DNA of 64,000 nt from Cylicocyclus nassatus (Eukaryota > Nematoda > Chromadorea > Rhabditida > Strongylidae), in contig CATQJL010000001.1 in NCBI GenBank assembly GCA_958299035.1, forward strand, positions 22,489,433-22,553,432, read 5' to 3'. Each line of letters opens with the position of its first letter. Within the stretch, counting starts at the first letter, position 1. The notes under the pieces are model-generated. The model saw nothing but the letters and a program-made list of their open reading frames with translations, did no database searches and was not told the origin of the DNA. Position numbers and translations under genes: made by a program. Positions 20,922 through 34,700 of the stretch are shown piece after piece.

Positions 20922-21917
20922 GTTGCCCAGTTGAAAGTTTAAAAAAAGAAGGCTTGGAAAATCGGCCATTATATTTGCATCAACCTGATAAATTTTTACA
21001 TACATAGCAAACAAACATCAAAGAATTTGGCGCTGCAAGGTTGGCTTAGGCTTTTCAATTCATTGTTTCATCCAGTGAAACATCTATTATCACAAAATAT
21101 GCTAGGCGAAACTTGTGTTTTTGGATAATTTTCTGTGGAGTTGACTATAAACATTAAAATGCTTGAAATTCAATAGGAAACGAGTCACTGACGCAGATTG
21201 GTTGTAGATATGAGATTTGTATCGCACATTCCGCATCCGATCTCAAATCAACTTACTAGTTGACCTGCTGTAAGATACTTTTCTAACTTAATTTTTCGTT
21301 CTTTGGTCTTTTTTTTTTCATGAGTGCATCAAAATGACCTTGCTTGAGATTATCTACGCCATGCGTTGACCCTTACTGTCTTCTTCAGCGCTGAGAAAGG
21401 AGATATTGTATTACCATTTCGCCATTCTGACAAAACGCCTCTACTCATAAGCCAGAGCTCGGCACAGGGGCTTACAAGCATGCTGGATGTCGTTATTGGG
21501 ACAAAAAGACAAAAACGATATCCCCTAGGTTTACGCTACCATTTGGAAGCCTCGTTTCTTTGAGAGTTTTTGCGTTTATGGTTTAGGGTCAAAGAGGACT
21601 TCGTAAAATTTTGGGACAGTCAAGAGCGACTTCGTTTCTTGCATTTTCGGAAAACTACCCCGTGCCGAGCCCCTACTTACAGGCTTACATGATGCTGCTA
21701 TGTAAGTGTTGAGCTGATATTTTTTCTGTTTATTTCTGAAAGGGTCCACTGCGAATGTATTACTTGCTAATATGTCAAACGCTCTAAAAAATTAAGCACA
21801 TGCTGTACTTGCTGCTCTGGTTTAAACGCGGCTTATGTGATATTACACTCTCAGATGGTGTTGTAATGAAGTGTAGAGTCGCATTAATAAGTCAAAATTG
21901 AGAGTTTTTTGGTTTCG
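20922..21917. other. Possible intron; weak inverted repeat
   Basis: No supported exon. TCGGCACAGGGGCTTACAAG (about 21451) is loosely mirrored near 21660-21695 (GTGCCGAGCCCCTACTTACAG), suggesting a decayed MITE of about 250 bases. Confidence 0.35.
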
Positions 21918-22047
21918 CTATCCTCCTTTTTTACAGCATAAGGCCTCTAGAACCCTTCCTCCTTTCTACAGCATAAGGCCTCTAGAACCCCTTTTTCTTT
22001 TCTACAGCATAAGGCCTCTAGAACCCTTCCTCCTTTCTAAAGCATAC
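21918..22047. repeat. Tandem repeat, 35-36 bp unit, about 3.5 copies
   Basis: The unit is built on CTACAGCATAAGGCCTCTAG plus AACCC and a pyrimidine run. Copies of CAGCATAAGG start at about 21934, 21969 and 22005, and a mutated one near 22040. Each unit carries a pyrimidine-rich ...CTACAG that looks like a 3' splice site. Confidence 0.85.
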
Positions 22048-22088
22048 GCCTTTTATTCTGCACAACCATTTTCGGGTTCTGCTTGCAG

Positions 22089-22242
22089 AATCCGAAAGAA
22101 AAGAAATGCGCCCTTGGACCACATTGAGATGATGACACTTCGCAGGGAATATGAAATTTATGCTAAAAACAAATTGAAGAAGGCAAGAGAAGATTTGTTG
22201 ACGCTTTCGCTGAAGGGAAAACGAACTAAAAAGGATTTGTAG
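22089..22242 (+). CDS. Candidate last exon, lysine-rich C terminus
   Basis: Acceptor TTCTGCTTGCAG; ends at TAG. Encodes NAPLDHIEMMTLRREYEIYA followed by KNKLKKAREDLLTLSLKGKR and a KKDL end: helical, very basic, with balanced codon use. The frame is also open upstream to 21898 through a tandem repeat. It may belong to the gene starting at 20703, but the phases (0 there, 2 needed here) show at least one exon is missing between them. Function unknown. Confidence 0.5.
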
Positions 22243-25200
22243 CAGATCCTGATCAAGGTGTATTGGTCAACTACCAGGTATAAATTGCAAGGTCTGCTAC
22301 GAGTGGATGTAGGCTCCTAAATTTGTCCTTTAATTCTTGTATAAAACTGGCATCTTTCACATTTCAAATCTTCGTAGAAATATACGAAGTTCAGAAATGG
22401 ATGAAATTAGTATCTTTACATTTCACTTTCATTCCGTAACTCGTGCATATAATTTCTCTTAACATGTGATGGCGAGGTTGATTTTTCAAAAGGAACTGAA
22501 TGTTTAGAAGATGTGTGTCTGAGACTTAGCGTGAAAAGAACTATCCATTTGGAATTCTTTTTTTTCAACCATAACTGCAAGGTAGTTTACATTCCGCTTT
22601 TTTGAGCTACATATCATAATTAATGTAGATTACTTGATTTTTCAGGTATTGATTTTAATTGCGATATAACGACAGTTACGCTCCATAGAAAATGTGACTG
22701 CCATAGTACGGGTAGGAGACTATATGTCGCCGTTCTTGCCGCACAACTGCAACACATACACGTTCCAATACATGCACAGCCTGAGTATCTGCTGCATTAT
22801 CCGCGCGAGACCCTCCCATTTTCGGCGACATATAGTCCTCCACCCCCAAAGTACTCAAACCGTACTCAGGAAAGAAAGCCGCTTTACCCTTCCCACAAGC
22901 TTGCCAAATCAAGTGTCGCAAACATCGCTTTGGACTTCTGATTACGTAGAGAGCTACGACCATTGAGAGCTGATAACTATCAGGATGGCTAAAAAATAAG
23001 TTCCGTCGTTTTTGGCGGTTTGTAGAAATGTTACAAGCCATTTGTGCGATTATATGGTACCATTGAAAAGAGCAAATTAAGAAAATCGGATGCTTAACAA
23101 CCTCAGCCATAGTTAGTCTGAAAGATTTGGAAGTTTTAAAAATTTTCATATTTTTGGCTACAAAGATTCACAAACGGCAGATCATAACCTCCACTGTGGT
23201 TCGCCATCTAGTTAAAGCTTGTTTATACAACCGCTCGCCTTTGCTTTCACTACAGACTGACAAGGGAGGTCCAATTTGTCGAAGTGGTTTTGAATGAGTC
23301 TTATACCACTTTGAAGATATCAAACAGTGATTCCAGGAATGATATCCACAAAAGTCCATAATGGAGGAAAATGGACTTTCAAACTCCATTTTATTCGTTC
23401 GCGGTGAAGAGTGGTCGGAATCTGCTTTCGCCCGCGTTATCCAAAAATTTTTATCCCATCGCAACCACGAGGCAAAGCGGTGAAATGAAAATGATTCAAC
23501 CCTACCTGAGCTCTCGCTTGCGAAAGATGACGTCATAAGTCCATTTAGAATGGGGCAAAATGGGATTTACCTCCATTTTAAATGGACTTGAAAGCCCATT
23601 TTACTCCCAGCAGCAAGGTGAGCTGGGACTAAGCCCATTTTTGACCTTTTTGCATATTTTTGATGGCGATTTTTTGAGAATGTGTTCCTCAGCTCATTCC
23701 AAGGTAACACGTGAGTGGAAAAAGTTTCCTGACTTTTACGAAGTCTGAAATAAGTGTTTCTTTCTAAACTCATACAAATGCTATAAAAATCATGGAAGAA
23801 GGTTAAATTCACCAAAATATTCGCTAACAAACTCAAATGCTTCCAAATATCAGGTTAATGCGAATATTTCTATGTAAATCAAATAAAGTTTGTTAACTCT
23901 TCAAATTATCAACCAAAACTAAATTCATGATTTGTATTTGAGAATCACAAAGATTTGCGTTTTAATACAATAACTCAGAAGCTATCTTTTAACTATTCTC
24001 GTAGAACCGAATCTCAAAGACGGCATTTCAAACGCGATTTTGAGATTGGTCGCAAGAATTACTGAAATGCCGCTAGCTGGCAAGAAAAATTTTGTGAGAA
24101 ATTTTCCACTAGCAATAGTCCATACATTCAACTACTTAGAGATATAAACATTAATGCTGAAAGACAAAGAAGAGCTAAAGTAGAACATTTGCGAATTCAT
24201 CCTTTGCGAGTCGTAGTTTTCCGATTTAAAGCGATTTAAAGAGCTCTTTGGATTGTAGGGCAAGGTTTCCTACGAGATAAGCATTTTGCTTCACAATTGC
24301 AGTGCAAGTCTAGCCAAAGTTTCCCCCAGAAAGCTCTACATACGAATTTGACTTAACGCAGATCCATAGAAGTCTTGAGAAGCGAAGGTCCGGATATTAT
24401 GTGAATTCTATTCTTGAAGATGTTTTCGATGCATAGTTATCCTTAACAAATGGCATTTTTAGATGTATAATGAAGTGTGAAAGCATAGAATATTCATATG
24501 ACTGTCAACGTAATGTTAGGTCAGCCCTAGTTAGATACCGACCACTTGGTAGAAATGAGTTTGCAAGAGTGAGTAAACAGGTTGAGGCAAGTTGGACAAA
24601 GGTTTGCTGAAGAATTTTGTATGGAATGATTGGATTCGCGGATGCGATATCTTATCGCACCGCATGGACTAAGTCCATTTTATTCGCACGAAAAGCCCAT
24701 TTCGCGGGGACTTTCGTGGATATCATTCCAGATCTGATTTCATTATCTGCCGAACGCCTCTAACTGCCGAGTTATGAATATTTTCTTGTTGCAAGAATGA
24801 ACGCGTAATCTACGTAAAAAATTTTTATGGTCTTTTCAGCTCCTAGACAGAGCAGTCTTAAATACGAATGTTTTACAGAAGATATTCTTCAAAGTGAATG
24901 TTTTGTTAATCAAAACTGGACAGTCTGAGCAAATCCAACAAATTTTGTTTCAATTATGCATTCAATTATTCAACCTAAAAGCGCTCACAACTCAAGTTCA
25001 GAGGCGCTCGGCAGACAACGAAGACAGACGTGGAACCATAGTTCGATGCCCTATAAAGTCGTACTGGTTTTATGAGAAAAGGCCACTTCGACCAAAGGGA
25101 CCTCCCTTGTGCCAACGAAACTCAAGAATTCAGAAAGCAATTTTCAAATGTCTGCTCATATGAGGACATAAGTGTCAGTTTTAGTTCCAGAAAACTTTGA

Positions 25201-25590
25201 AAACTACTTGATATTTGAGAGTAGAGGTATGAAGCTATCTTCTTACAATTACTCTTAGTTGAATAGCGGCCACGTGAATTATTATAGAGCTTTGCATTTG
25301 CAGGTTGAAACAAACTTATTTATTAGCTCAGATAGCTGCAATTCCCGAGTTCGGCACTTCTCAGGAATAGCATACCATGCAAAAATCGCTCCGATTTCTT
25401 CTATCAGGTTATCAAGTTTGAAAATCAAAATAGTTTCATTATGTGCTTCACGCCCCATTTCGCAATTTGTACTTGCAACTGGATTTGATTGTCAAATATT
25501 TTGTTCCAGATTTTTACTTGTCAATTCACATGCAAAATCAGTCAAATACTGATGCAAAAGCCCTTATATATCCTGGATATGCGCATTTAA
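22243..25590. other. Intergenic, no supported gene
   Basis: Contains a short inverted pair (GACTATATGTCGCC at about 22720 and GGCGACATATAGTC at about 22825) and repeated AAATGGACTT/CCATTTTA-type blocks between 23170 and 24730. An 89-codon frame at 24894-25163 lacks an ATG start and is only possibly coding. Confidence 0.4.
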
Positions 25591-25650
25591 CACGAATGGT
25601 CGGTCAAGATTGTTTTTTTTCGTTTGTGCATCCAAAAAAGCTCTCGAGCT

Positions 25651-25749
25651 CTAATCGTTAAGGTATATCGTTACAAATTACGATTCTTAGCTATTGCTGC
25701 AGCTGTGTCCCTTTATTTGGTACACTCTTCAATTACAATGCATATGAAC
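25651..25749 (+). CDS. DUF1647 gene exon 1: membrane anchor (5' end uncertain)
   Basis: Encodes YRYKLRFLAIAAAVSLYLVH then SSITMHMN: basic residues followed by a hydrophobic helix, a signal-anchor pattern. Donor AAC/GTAAGG. The frame is open back to a TAA at 25588-25590 with no ATG, so the true start is in an upstream exon. Confidence 0.6.
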
Positions 25750-28700
25750 GTAAGGTTTTTAGTATCTTTTGAAATTATATTTCATCAATCTTAACAGGTT
25801 CCCCCAAAGAATATCGTGATTGGCGAAGAATGTATGTGTATTTACAAGAATCAAACTTACGATTTTTGCTATCATATGCCGTACGAATCAACTGTAAAGG
25901 GAAAGCGATTCAACTGTGATTATGCATCGGTTCTTGATAAGCTAGGTTTGTGAAAGTTCTACAAGTGTTGATTTTACACAAAAGTTATTGCGTTTTACTA
26001 AGTGTAGTTTTTCGTAATTTGATGGATCTGCTTTTAGAGTTTTTTTTATACAGCAGAAGTCTTTCGCTCTGACAACAGCAGCATAGTTTCTGCTTTAGAA
26101 AAATTACATAAATGTACACGAAAGAGTCGTACCTCCACTGTTCTCAAGCTAAGTCCTCAAAAATCTGAGACTTTGTCAAAATAAGATTTCTTGATGGTTG
26201 AGTTTTACAAATTTCTACCTTGAAAAGTGAAACCTGTTTTGATAGGTCTTCATCACAAAAAACCTACTTTTTTATTAGGTTCTTATGATTCTCTCAAATA
26301 AATTTACACCGCAGTAAGTCATAAAGTTTAGTACAGGTTTCAATATATTAGGGGGTCCCGAAAGTTTTGTCCGTTTTTTCAACCTATCATAAAAACTCGT
26401 GGAACAAAGATAAGGAAACGATCTAAGCACTACCCGACGCATCTTTTCCTCCTCTTTCTAGCTGTCATGCTAGTATGCCGACTACTTTTTTGTTCACGGA
26501 GATAGACGCCGAAATTCCGAACCCATGGTTTTTACTATGTCCAAGTTTGGCAATTTTTCACAATCTTCATTTATGACTTTCGGAAGAGCTTCGATCGATA
26601 GCGATCAGATAGAGTAAACAACGGGCAATGTAATGCAGTTTTTTGGCGCATTCAGCTGGCTTCTCAGTATTTTTTAAGATAATTTTTCCAAAAGTCCTCA
26701 CTTTTGCGAAGTTCCAAAATACAGAAACGCCTCGAACACTAAAAAGAATATCGGATTTTGAGGCTTTCAAAAGTCGATTACGATTATTCACTATATTTAC
26801 TAAGCAACTGAGCGTTTACCGCTTCGAAATATAAGATTGCACAGCTCACATGTACAAGCTGGGGCGAGGTCAAATTCAAGAATTATGGAAATTTTATTGC
26901 TAAAGACCCTACAAATCGGAAAGGAAATACACTCAGTGAAAAGAGGAGGAGAAGCTGCATCGAATAACACAGTTGGCCGTTTCATGATCTCTGGCTTTTG
27001 GCATCACCAAAAATGGAATTTGATAGCATCAGAAAAATAATTCTAAAAAATTTTCAAGGCTACCTATAGTTGCCGCAAAATGGCATTATACTGCCCTTGG
27101 TTTGCTCTATCTGACAGTCACCAGAGCTTTTCCGAAAACCGAAAATGAAGATTGTGAAAAATTGCCAAACTTGGACATAGTAAAAACCATGGGTTCGAAT
27201 TTTCGGCGTTTATCTCGGTAAACAAAAGAGTAATCGGCATGGGAGCATGACAGTTAGAAAGAGGAGGAAAGGTACGTCAGTTAATGCTTAAAGCTCTTCT
27301 CTATTTTCGTTCCACAGGTTTTTATGAGAGGTTGAAAAAACGGACAAAACATTCGGGACAACCTAATACTTTTTGATAGGCCAAATCATGCTCACAAAAT
27401 GACTTGCAAAATTTTGCATCACACTCTATCGGCCTCACATTTGTAGCCAAAATTTGAAAAGTTCTGAATGCTCAAAAACTAAGAAAATACCTTCTTCCAA
27501 AAATTTCACAAATCTCTTACTTGCTCAAACATATTATACACTCCAATAGACCATCTGTTCTTTGGTTCGAAAGTGAGAAAACGAAAATTTCGTGCAATAC
27601 CGCTCACAAAATGTGCAAAATTTCGTGAATGTCGTTGAATTACTGGAATTCCGTGGAAGTTCGTGACATTCCCGGAAATTTTGCACATTATGAGCGGTAT
27701 TGTAGTATGCAAAAGTGAAGCATACTGTCCCCGCATAAATAGTTCTTTACTTTCTTTACCTTTAGGACAATCGTGACTATTTAGCTTTCGGCAAGTATTA
27801 CAGATTATCGGACTCATATTCGAATTCGTATTCACTCTAAGAATATTGAATTCAGTGTAACATGCGAGTAAAAAAAGCTATGTTTATATTTACTCAAAAT
27901 TTGCAGATACTGAAAAACTTAGTGTACGATTGTTTATGTAAAATCAAGCATAGCTTCGCTTTTGTGTAGCGAATGGAAATTTTGTTTTTTTATTTATAGT
28001 CAAAGAATAATTACCTTACGATACATATGAGTGTGTTGAAGCGTATTTGCATGAGCGACTGAGAGATCCGCTTTTTCTCAACAGAAAATACAAATTTTTA
28101 TTTTCTTTTGCCATCCAGAACTTCTAATTTTTGCTACGAACTTGAAATCAATAAAAGGTGGTGCGAAGGTGCAGAGTGTGTGACACTGATTTGCCAGCAA
28201 TTTTAGCGTTTATGGATTTGAAAGCAACCTGGCCTATCCCTGATGACTTAGACACCAAGGAAGCAATGCTAAGCCAGACGAGAAAAAGGTGCATTGAATG
28301 GCACTAATCGACAAACGAGGGACTCAAAGGCGCTGAATGGTCACTAGATCAACAAGTTTCTAACCCATGCCAAAATCAGCTAAACTTTGAAATAAGCGGA
28401 TAGAGTAGACACAGTGACCACGCAATCTTTGGCATCTATAGCTATTTTCAAAACCTTTGAAATTACTTTGAAGCTATCAAATCCTAATCTGGTATTAGAA
28501 AACTTATACAACATTAAGCGGTACACGACTAGAGCGTCATTCGGTGCAAGTTCTTCTCTTTCTGACAAGCGTTTTTTCCTAGTTCTGGAGTCTTTTGCGA
28601 CAAAATCATCATAATTCTTAATTTTGACCGCACCAAGCTATACCGTAAAATGCAAAGTTCTTCGTGGCAAACGCTCAATCGCTTTGCAAAAAAAAACAGC

Positions 28701-31700
28701 GCATAATCGTTAATCCTGAAATCCAATCTTGAAATCTTGAAAGAGAGGTGCGGTAGGGGAGCCGGGCCCTCTCAAGGTGAAGGGGGGGGGGGTTTCTGCA
28801 ACTCCCATCCTTGTAAGGTGAAGGGGGTAAGTGAGCCCTGAAAGCAAAATGCTCCATCAAGTTACATACAGTCTTTTTCAACTTGGAGTAGGCGAAATCT
28901 TTCAAGTGCAGCAACGCGTCCGCACCGCCACTGGCTCAGCGAGATAGAGTAGAATGAATAGACGCAGGCTGCAAAACGGCGCGAATCCTTGCGAGGCGGA
29001 CTCTCGCCAGTCCAATTTCCGCCTAAACAGAGTTGAAACTTACTATACCATTCGAAAGCTGAGGTCATGTAAAACCGACGTAGACCGTCGACTTTTTTCT
29101 AGGTTTTCAGTGCCGCGAGATATGAGGCACATTTTATGTACTGCACATATGAACTGATTGTGTATCCTCACTTTCTGCTCTCCAAATAAATGTTACGAGA
29201 AAGTCGACGGCTTACGTTTGTTAATGAAGACTTGCCCTGTAACATATATAGATAACCGCAGTGATTAGGTCTTCGGCAAAAATCTGCTGTTGAAAATAAA
29301 CATGATTTCAAATAAAATACGGTGTGTCTCTCGGTAGAGAGGGACTAGAAAGAAGTCGACGTTCTATGTCGAATCCCTTTTTTTGAGCTTTCGAATGCTA
29401 TGATTTTTTCTTTAAGTGAAATTTTAAAGGTTCAAGGGGTAGGTATTAGTGCTGGGCGAAAAAACTTGCCAGTTTTTGAAAATGGGGTGAAGATATTTAC
29501 TGTTAGCTTGCTCCACCGCTCCTTCAATGTATTGGCTTTCATCGGTTATCGGAGCAAGTGCTTTTTAGAGCCGGGAAGCAAAAAAGTCCTAACATGCCTC
29601 CCACCTTTCGAAAGCTGAGATTATGGAGATTTGAGGGAAACCGTCTTTTCTTCCATGGCTTCTCTGTGAAGCGGGATGCGAGCAATTTTATAAGCTTACC
29701 TCCCAGCTAATTTTGCGTAATCGTTTTGTGCTTCATTTTTAAAAAAAGGACAAAGATAGAAAATAAGAGACGGTCTAATTTTATTGGCAAGGCCTTGCTC
29801 TGCAATAAATTAGACAATCAGAAAACTTCATTCATTTTTTAGACAAGAATTTCTTGACAAAAACACACATGTTTTAAGCTTAAATGCAGGTATCTCTAGG
29901 TAGAGGGAAACTAGAGAAAAAGAGACGTCTACTCGAATTCCTTTTTCGTGTGCTTCCTACCGATTTATAGGTTGTTGGGTGAAAAAACTCGTGTCTTTTC
30001 AAAAATGAAGTGGAGATATTCAATGCTAACTTGCTCCGCCCCGCTCCGGCTTTCTTTGGGTCGCCGGAGCAAGATTTTTTTGGACCTTGAAAGTTTTGTG
30101 CACCAACACTTTATATACCTTTCGATAGCTAAGAACACGAGGAATCGACGTGGACCTTATCTTTCTAGCTTTTATTTGAAGCGAGATACAAGCAGTTTTA
30201 TCTAGCTACAATATCAGCCAATTCTGGGTAATTATCCTTTCAAACCAAGAAGGTCCTTTTCGAAGTTTTATATATGATTCGAAAGCTTGAGAAATGAGTA
30301 ATCTAACTGCTCTTTTATTTGTTATTATTCTCTCTATTGAAAAGAGATATTGTACGATTATTGTCAACATGCATCCATCACTAGCCAGTGCAGATTTTCT
30401 ACTCTTGCTTAACACGTTTCGGACCGGTGCTGCACATGGTGCATCACCGAGTTTGCAGCTTTCTCCTTCTTCCTACAATCGGTCTCTTTCCGATATAAGA
30501 ATGCCATTGTGTAGGCACAAGTCTACTGTCCAACCTACCTATCTGGTCTTGCGCTAGCTTATTTTGTTCGGATCAAGGAGTGGTAAACAGTAAACGTTTG
30601 CAAATCAGTGCGGCATTGCGAACGTCGCGTGCGACAAAAACTTCGCGCGGTTCGTTTTTCGGCCGGCTAAATCGCATTTTTAAAGAAAATTTCGCTCGTT
30701 GCAAGGCATAGGAGAATACAAGAGTTGATTAGGCAACGAACTTTTCCTATTTTGAAATATGTATGCCCTCCCGTCGTGGTTATGATAGCAAAACATGCTG
30801 CATGAATAGCAAAACTACAAATGTGGCTATTTCTTGGTTCGTAGGGGTAATTCAGCACGCTGAACACGAATATGGTGTTGATTTTGCTAAGTATGCGCGA
30901 TTTTCTGATGTTACAGCGCACTTGGTTTACCGGATTGAATCAAAACCTCAAGAGTGGTCAAATATATAGTGCATCACCTACTCAAAGCGCACGAATAGAC
31001 TTTCAGGCACAATCGAGAGCATAATCGCAATAAGGATGCTGATAAAGTGCTCTACATTAAGCTTTGGGCAAATCAGAAGTTTGGATTCACGTTCTATACA
31101 CACACACCTTAACTACACAGTAAGGCCTTTTTTTGCGGGAAAAAATGTGATACTCGTGATCACCATATCGGATAACCCCTATGTACCAAATTTGAGAGAA
31201 TTCCACGACTCTTTGACTTTTGGGGCCTGGATTTCGGGGTAGCCATATAGATCTCGCTTTTACTACAAAATGTAGAACCATGACGTCAAATAATGAAGAA
31301 TGTGGAGTACTCATTAAAGCAGTGCGAAACACAACACTTTGTGCAGGTTTCTGCATGAACTTAATTCGAAATTATGTAACGAAAAAAAAAGTCGGTCCCC
31401 AGCGTCCCTCGTGCTACACATAGTGCAGCACGAAATTTTACCGCGCGCGATTTCGCGGTCCGAAACGTGTTAAATCTTTCTCGAAACAATGTGTATTCAT
31501 TGATACAATGTTAATTATTCAAAGAATCAGACATCCTTTTGTTTTTTGATTATGTATCGTTAACAACGCCACTCTGAGTGCGCAGAAGGTCTCGAGCATG
31601 CGTTTTTCAATAAATCGCTGTTGATTTGATAATCTCTTGCAGTCTTGATGTCTGAGAAGAAGAGCAGCTGGCGTTTTCTTTCTGAACAAAAAGTGTCATT

Positions 31701-34700
31701 GTAACAACTGTTTGATTTTGCCGTTATGCCATGATCTTAGTCTCAACCTCAAGTGAAGGGGTCAGCCAGGCCTTAAAGTGAAGAGGGGCAGAGAAATTTT
31801 CCACCTGTCGCATCTATGCTTGAAAGTCAGCATATCTTGAAAGTTTTAAATTTTAAAGATTTTTCTTCATTTGGAACGTTTGCATGTATTACGACTTCGC
31901 AACATTAATGGTTGGAAGAGTTGTCTTGAAATGTGCTGAGAACATTTTGGAGATGCCAAAAATTGCATTAGGTTGCGCTGCATTTGCGCGGCTTAACTGC
32001 ACCACGACTTTTTAAAGGTTTGAAATGGAGATTTTAGAAAATTGTCAAATTTGGAGATGGTATACCACGAGTTTAAAATATCGAGTATTATTTCGGTGAT
32101 CGAAGGAGTACCCAACGCAGGTTTGACTGCTTAGACGATAATCCACGCCAAATTTTGTTTGTAACGTTTGCCTACCTTTCTTCTGCTTTTTTGGCATGTC
32201 GAAAAAACGGAAAGAGCTTTTGGAACGGCCTAATAATTACAGCAGATCCGTTGAGATATGGAGAAGCTACAAATTTGTGAGCATCTAGAAGCAAAATCTT
32301 TGTGAGTCATTCAAGATTTGTGCAATAAATTTTATTAAGGGCTCCTATCAAACATACATGCCCTTGACTTGAGTTCGCAAGAAATGCCAAGACCTGCTTT
32401 TATCTCAGCTATGTCAAAAAATACCTATAAGGAAGGATTAACGATGGTAATGCCTGTAGCAGCATGAGATTTTCAAAGTAATTTCTTGGACAAAGACGTT
32501 GCTAAACTGGAGTATATATTTTGCAGCTAGTCAATTTCCGAGCTGTGTATCAACACCAGAAAATTTTCATTTACGACGTAGGACTTGATTCAACATCGCG
32601 CGACGACTTGAAGGTTGTTAATTTGTTCACAGCTTTCCAGCCAGAGCCTTTTAAAGTCATGATTTGTAGAGCAAGTGCTTGGTAGAAGTGCGCACTTTTC
32701 CCTTCGATCAGTACCCATCAAATTTAAGAAATCTGAAAGAACATAGATGGAAGGCTGTCCTTATAGCTGTTGGTATTGTTATCAATAAATGTTAATTACT
32801 CTCGACGTTCTGCTCAATTACACAATTACTTGGAGCTAGCGGTGCAAGAATTTGGTGCAGTATGGTATATGGAGCCTTCGATAATTTGGACGAAAGACCG
32901 TCGAGCCCTTATTTACAGTGAATTTGAAAGTCGCAAAAAGAAGGGCGTTAAGCTACCAAGGTGAAGTTAGGGTTTTGTTAATTATTTTTAATTACTAAAT
33001 TTTGTTTTCCTAAGAGAATTAGGGTACCGTTCGATGAAGCGGAGCCAGTTCTACGAAAAAGACCATCAAAGATCCACTTAAGTCGTAATTCATGTGAAAT
33101 GTGCCCAAAAAACAAAATTTTTTAGCTACCTTTAAAAGCGAATCTCCTTCCAGAAAATTTTACGGATTTCCAACTCGCTCCTTATATGGAAACCATAGTA
33201 ATAAAAAAGAAATATGATGCATTTTATCGGAGCTAAATTTAAAAAACAAAGGCGGTCCGAAAATCCAAAAATGCTAAAAAAAAATAAAATAAAATGAAAA
33301 ATTTAAAAATGTAAAACCTGGTATTTTTCAATTTTATTAGGTTGGCACATAAGTTTTGCAGCTTTCCCCGTAACTTTTTTCCTATTTTATGTAGCAATCT
33401 CATTTTGTGGCATCATGTAGATCGTGATGTAAGCTGCAAGACTGCACCAGCCGTTTGATTTTTGACAACGTGATACAAAAAATTTAAACATTTTTTGAAA
33501 ACTGCTGAAAATTGAGGTTTTACGATTTTTTGGCAATCATGAAGCCCTACGAAACATGATTCAGACATATGAAAGAGCAATTACAGGCAGCATGTAGCTG
33601 GAAGTTGGCACATTGAAATCAGTAAAAAAGAGATGAAATTCAAACACAAGTTAAGGTGGGGCGCCTTTGAGAAGTTGAACAAGTCAAATGCTTCAAGTTT
33701 TTAAGGCAATTTGTCAATAACTAAGCTGCGAAAAGTCAGAATTCGCTATAACTTTGCACTATAGGGTAATCCTGTGCGGTAAACACGAATATTATATTCA
33801 TTTGTTGCTAAAATGAAATTCATCTTTTGATCTCACGAACGAAGCCTTTTTATGCGAAACGGATCCCATTTTTGTGATCAGCATGTCAAATAAGCCCTAT
33901 AGGCCAAGTTTCAGCAAAATCTGATGCATTCTAAAATTTCTCCCATAGTACCGTAAACCTACCGTAATCCTCACATAAGATGGTAAAATTCGGCAAGAAT
34001 GTGTGCATTAGAAGCCTACATCATATTCCTTATATTGCCGAAAAATGAATGCACTACGTTCAAATAGACAAAAGTTATATAAAAAGTTGCATTACTTGTG
34101 TGCCAACCTAATAAGAGCACATACAGGGGTAAAGTTTCGGGATTATACTAAGTAAGGCTTGTAGTACACAATGGCATATGTAAGAGCGTTTGGAGCGGAA
34201 TTTGCCATTTTAAACTATCTTTTTTCTCAGCCTTTTATGCGTGGAAAAAACTTAATAAAGGCATATTTGAATACTACTAAGTGCCTACTTCTGCTTACTG
34301 TACCGACTTTGAGGTTCGTGGTTTTTTCCGCAAAAATCTCATTTTTGTCTCTCATTTTTTTCAAAACCTCAGGAGTTGAAACTTTTTTCGATTTCAGCTT
34401 CAAACTTTATATAAAATGCAAATTAGGCCAATCCTCAATGGTCATTTTGGGAAATTAATTTGCTCTATCGAATGATACCCTCTACTAGCAAAACAGAAAA
34501 GTCTTTAATTATTTAGAAGAAAAGTTTTCTTTTTGTGCGACTCAATATTTTAGAATGATAAAGCTCAATAATTTGTTTCATCTTTTTTAGCAAATCAGTA
34601 TCTTTTGTATGTGTACTTGTTTTGATCTTTCATAATGGATTGAACACAAAATAATTTTTTAACCTATTTCAGCGCTGTTATGCTTCATCTTGATTTAACA

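Larger units (their letters stand above)
25946..32339. other. 6.4-kb intron of the DUF1647 gene
   Basis: Flanked by exons that join in phase. Contains foldback family 1 copy B (26346-27368), a MITE (27595-27702), a degenerate tandem repeat of about 0.5-kb units (29050-30300), an inverted-repeat element (30409-31473) and a partial foldback (about 31900-32234). No exon was seen inside. Confidence 0.6.

Noticed and set aside
23168..23536. A 122-codon minus-strand protein.
   Set aside because: Overlaps repeat blocks (TGGACTTT..GGATATCATTCC) that recur near 24670-24740, so it is likely repeat-derived.
25798..25951. A self-contained two-exon Cys-rich secreted protein ending at the TGA at 25951.
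   Set aside because: A GT donor six bases before that stop joins in phase to a DUF1647 exon at 32340 and completes a family-like LDKLG-LLSN stretch, so the longer gene is preferred.
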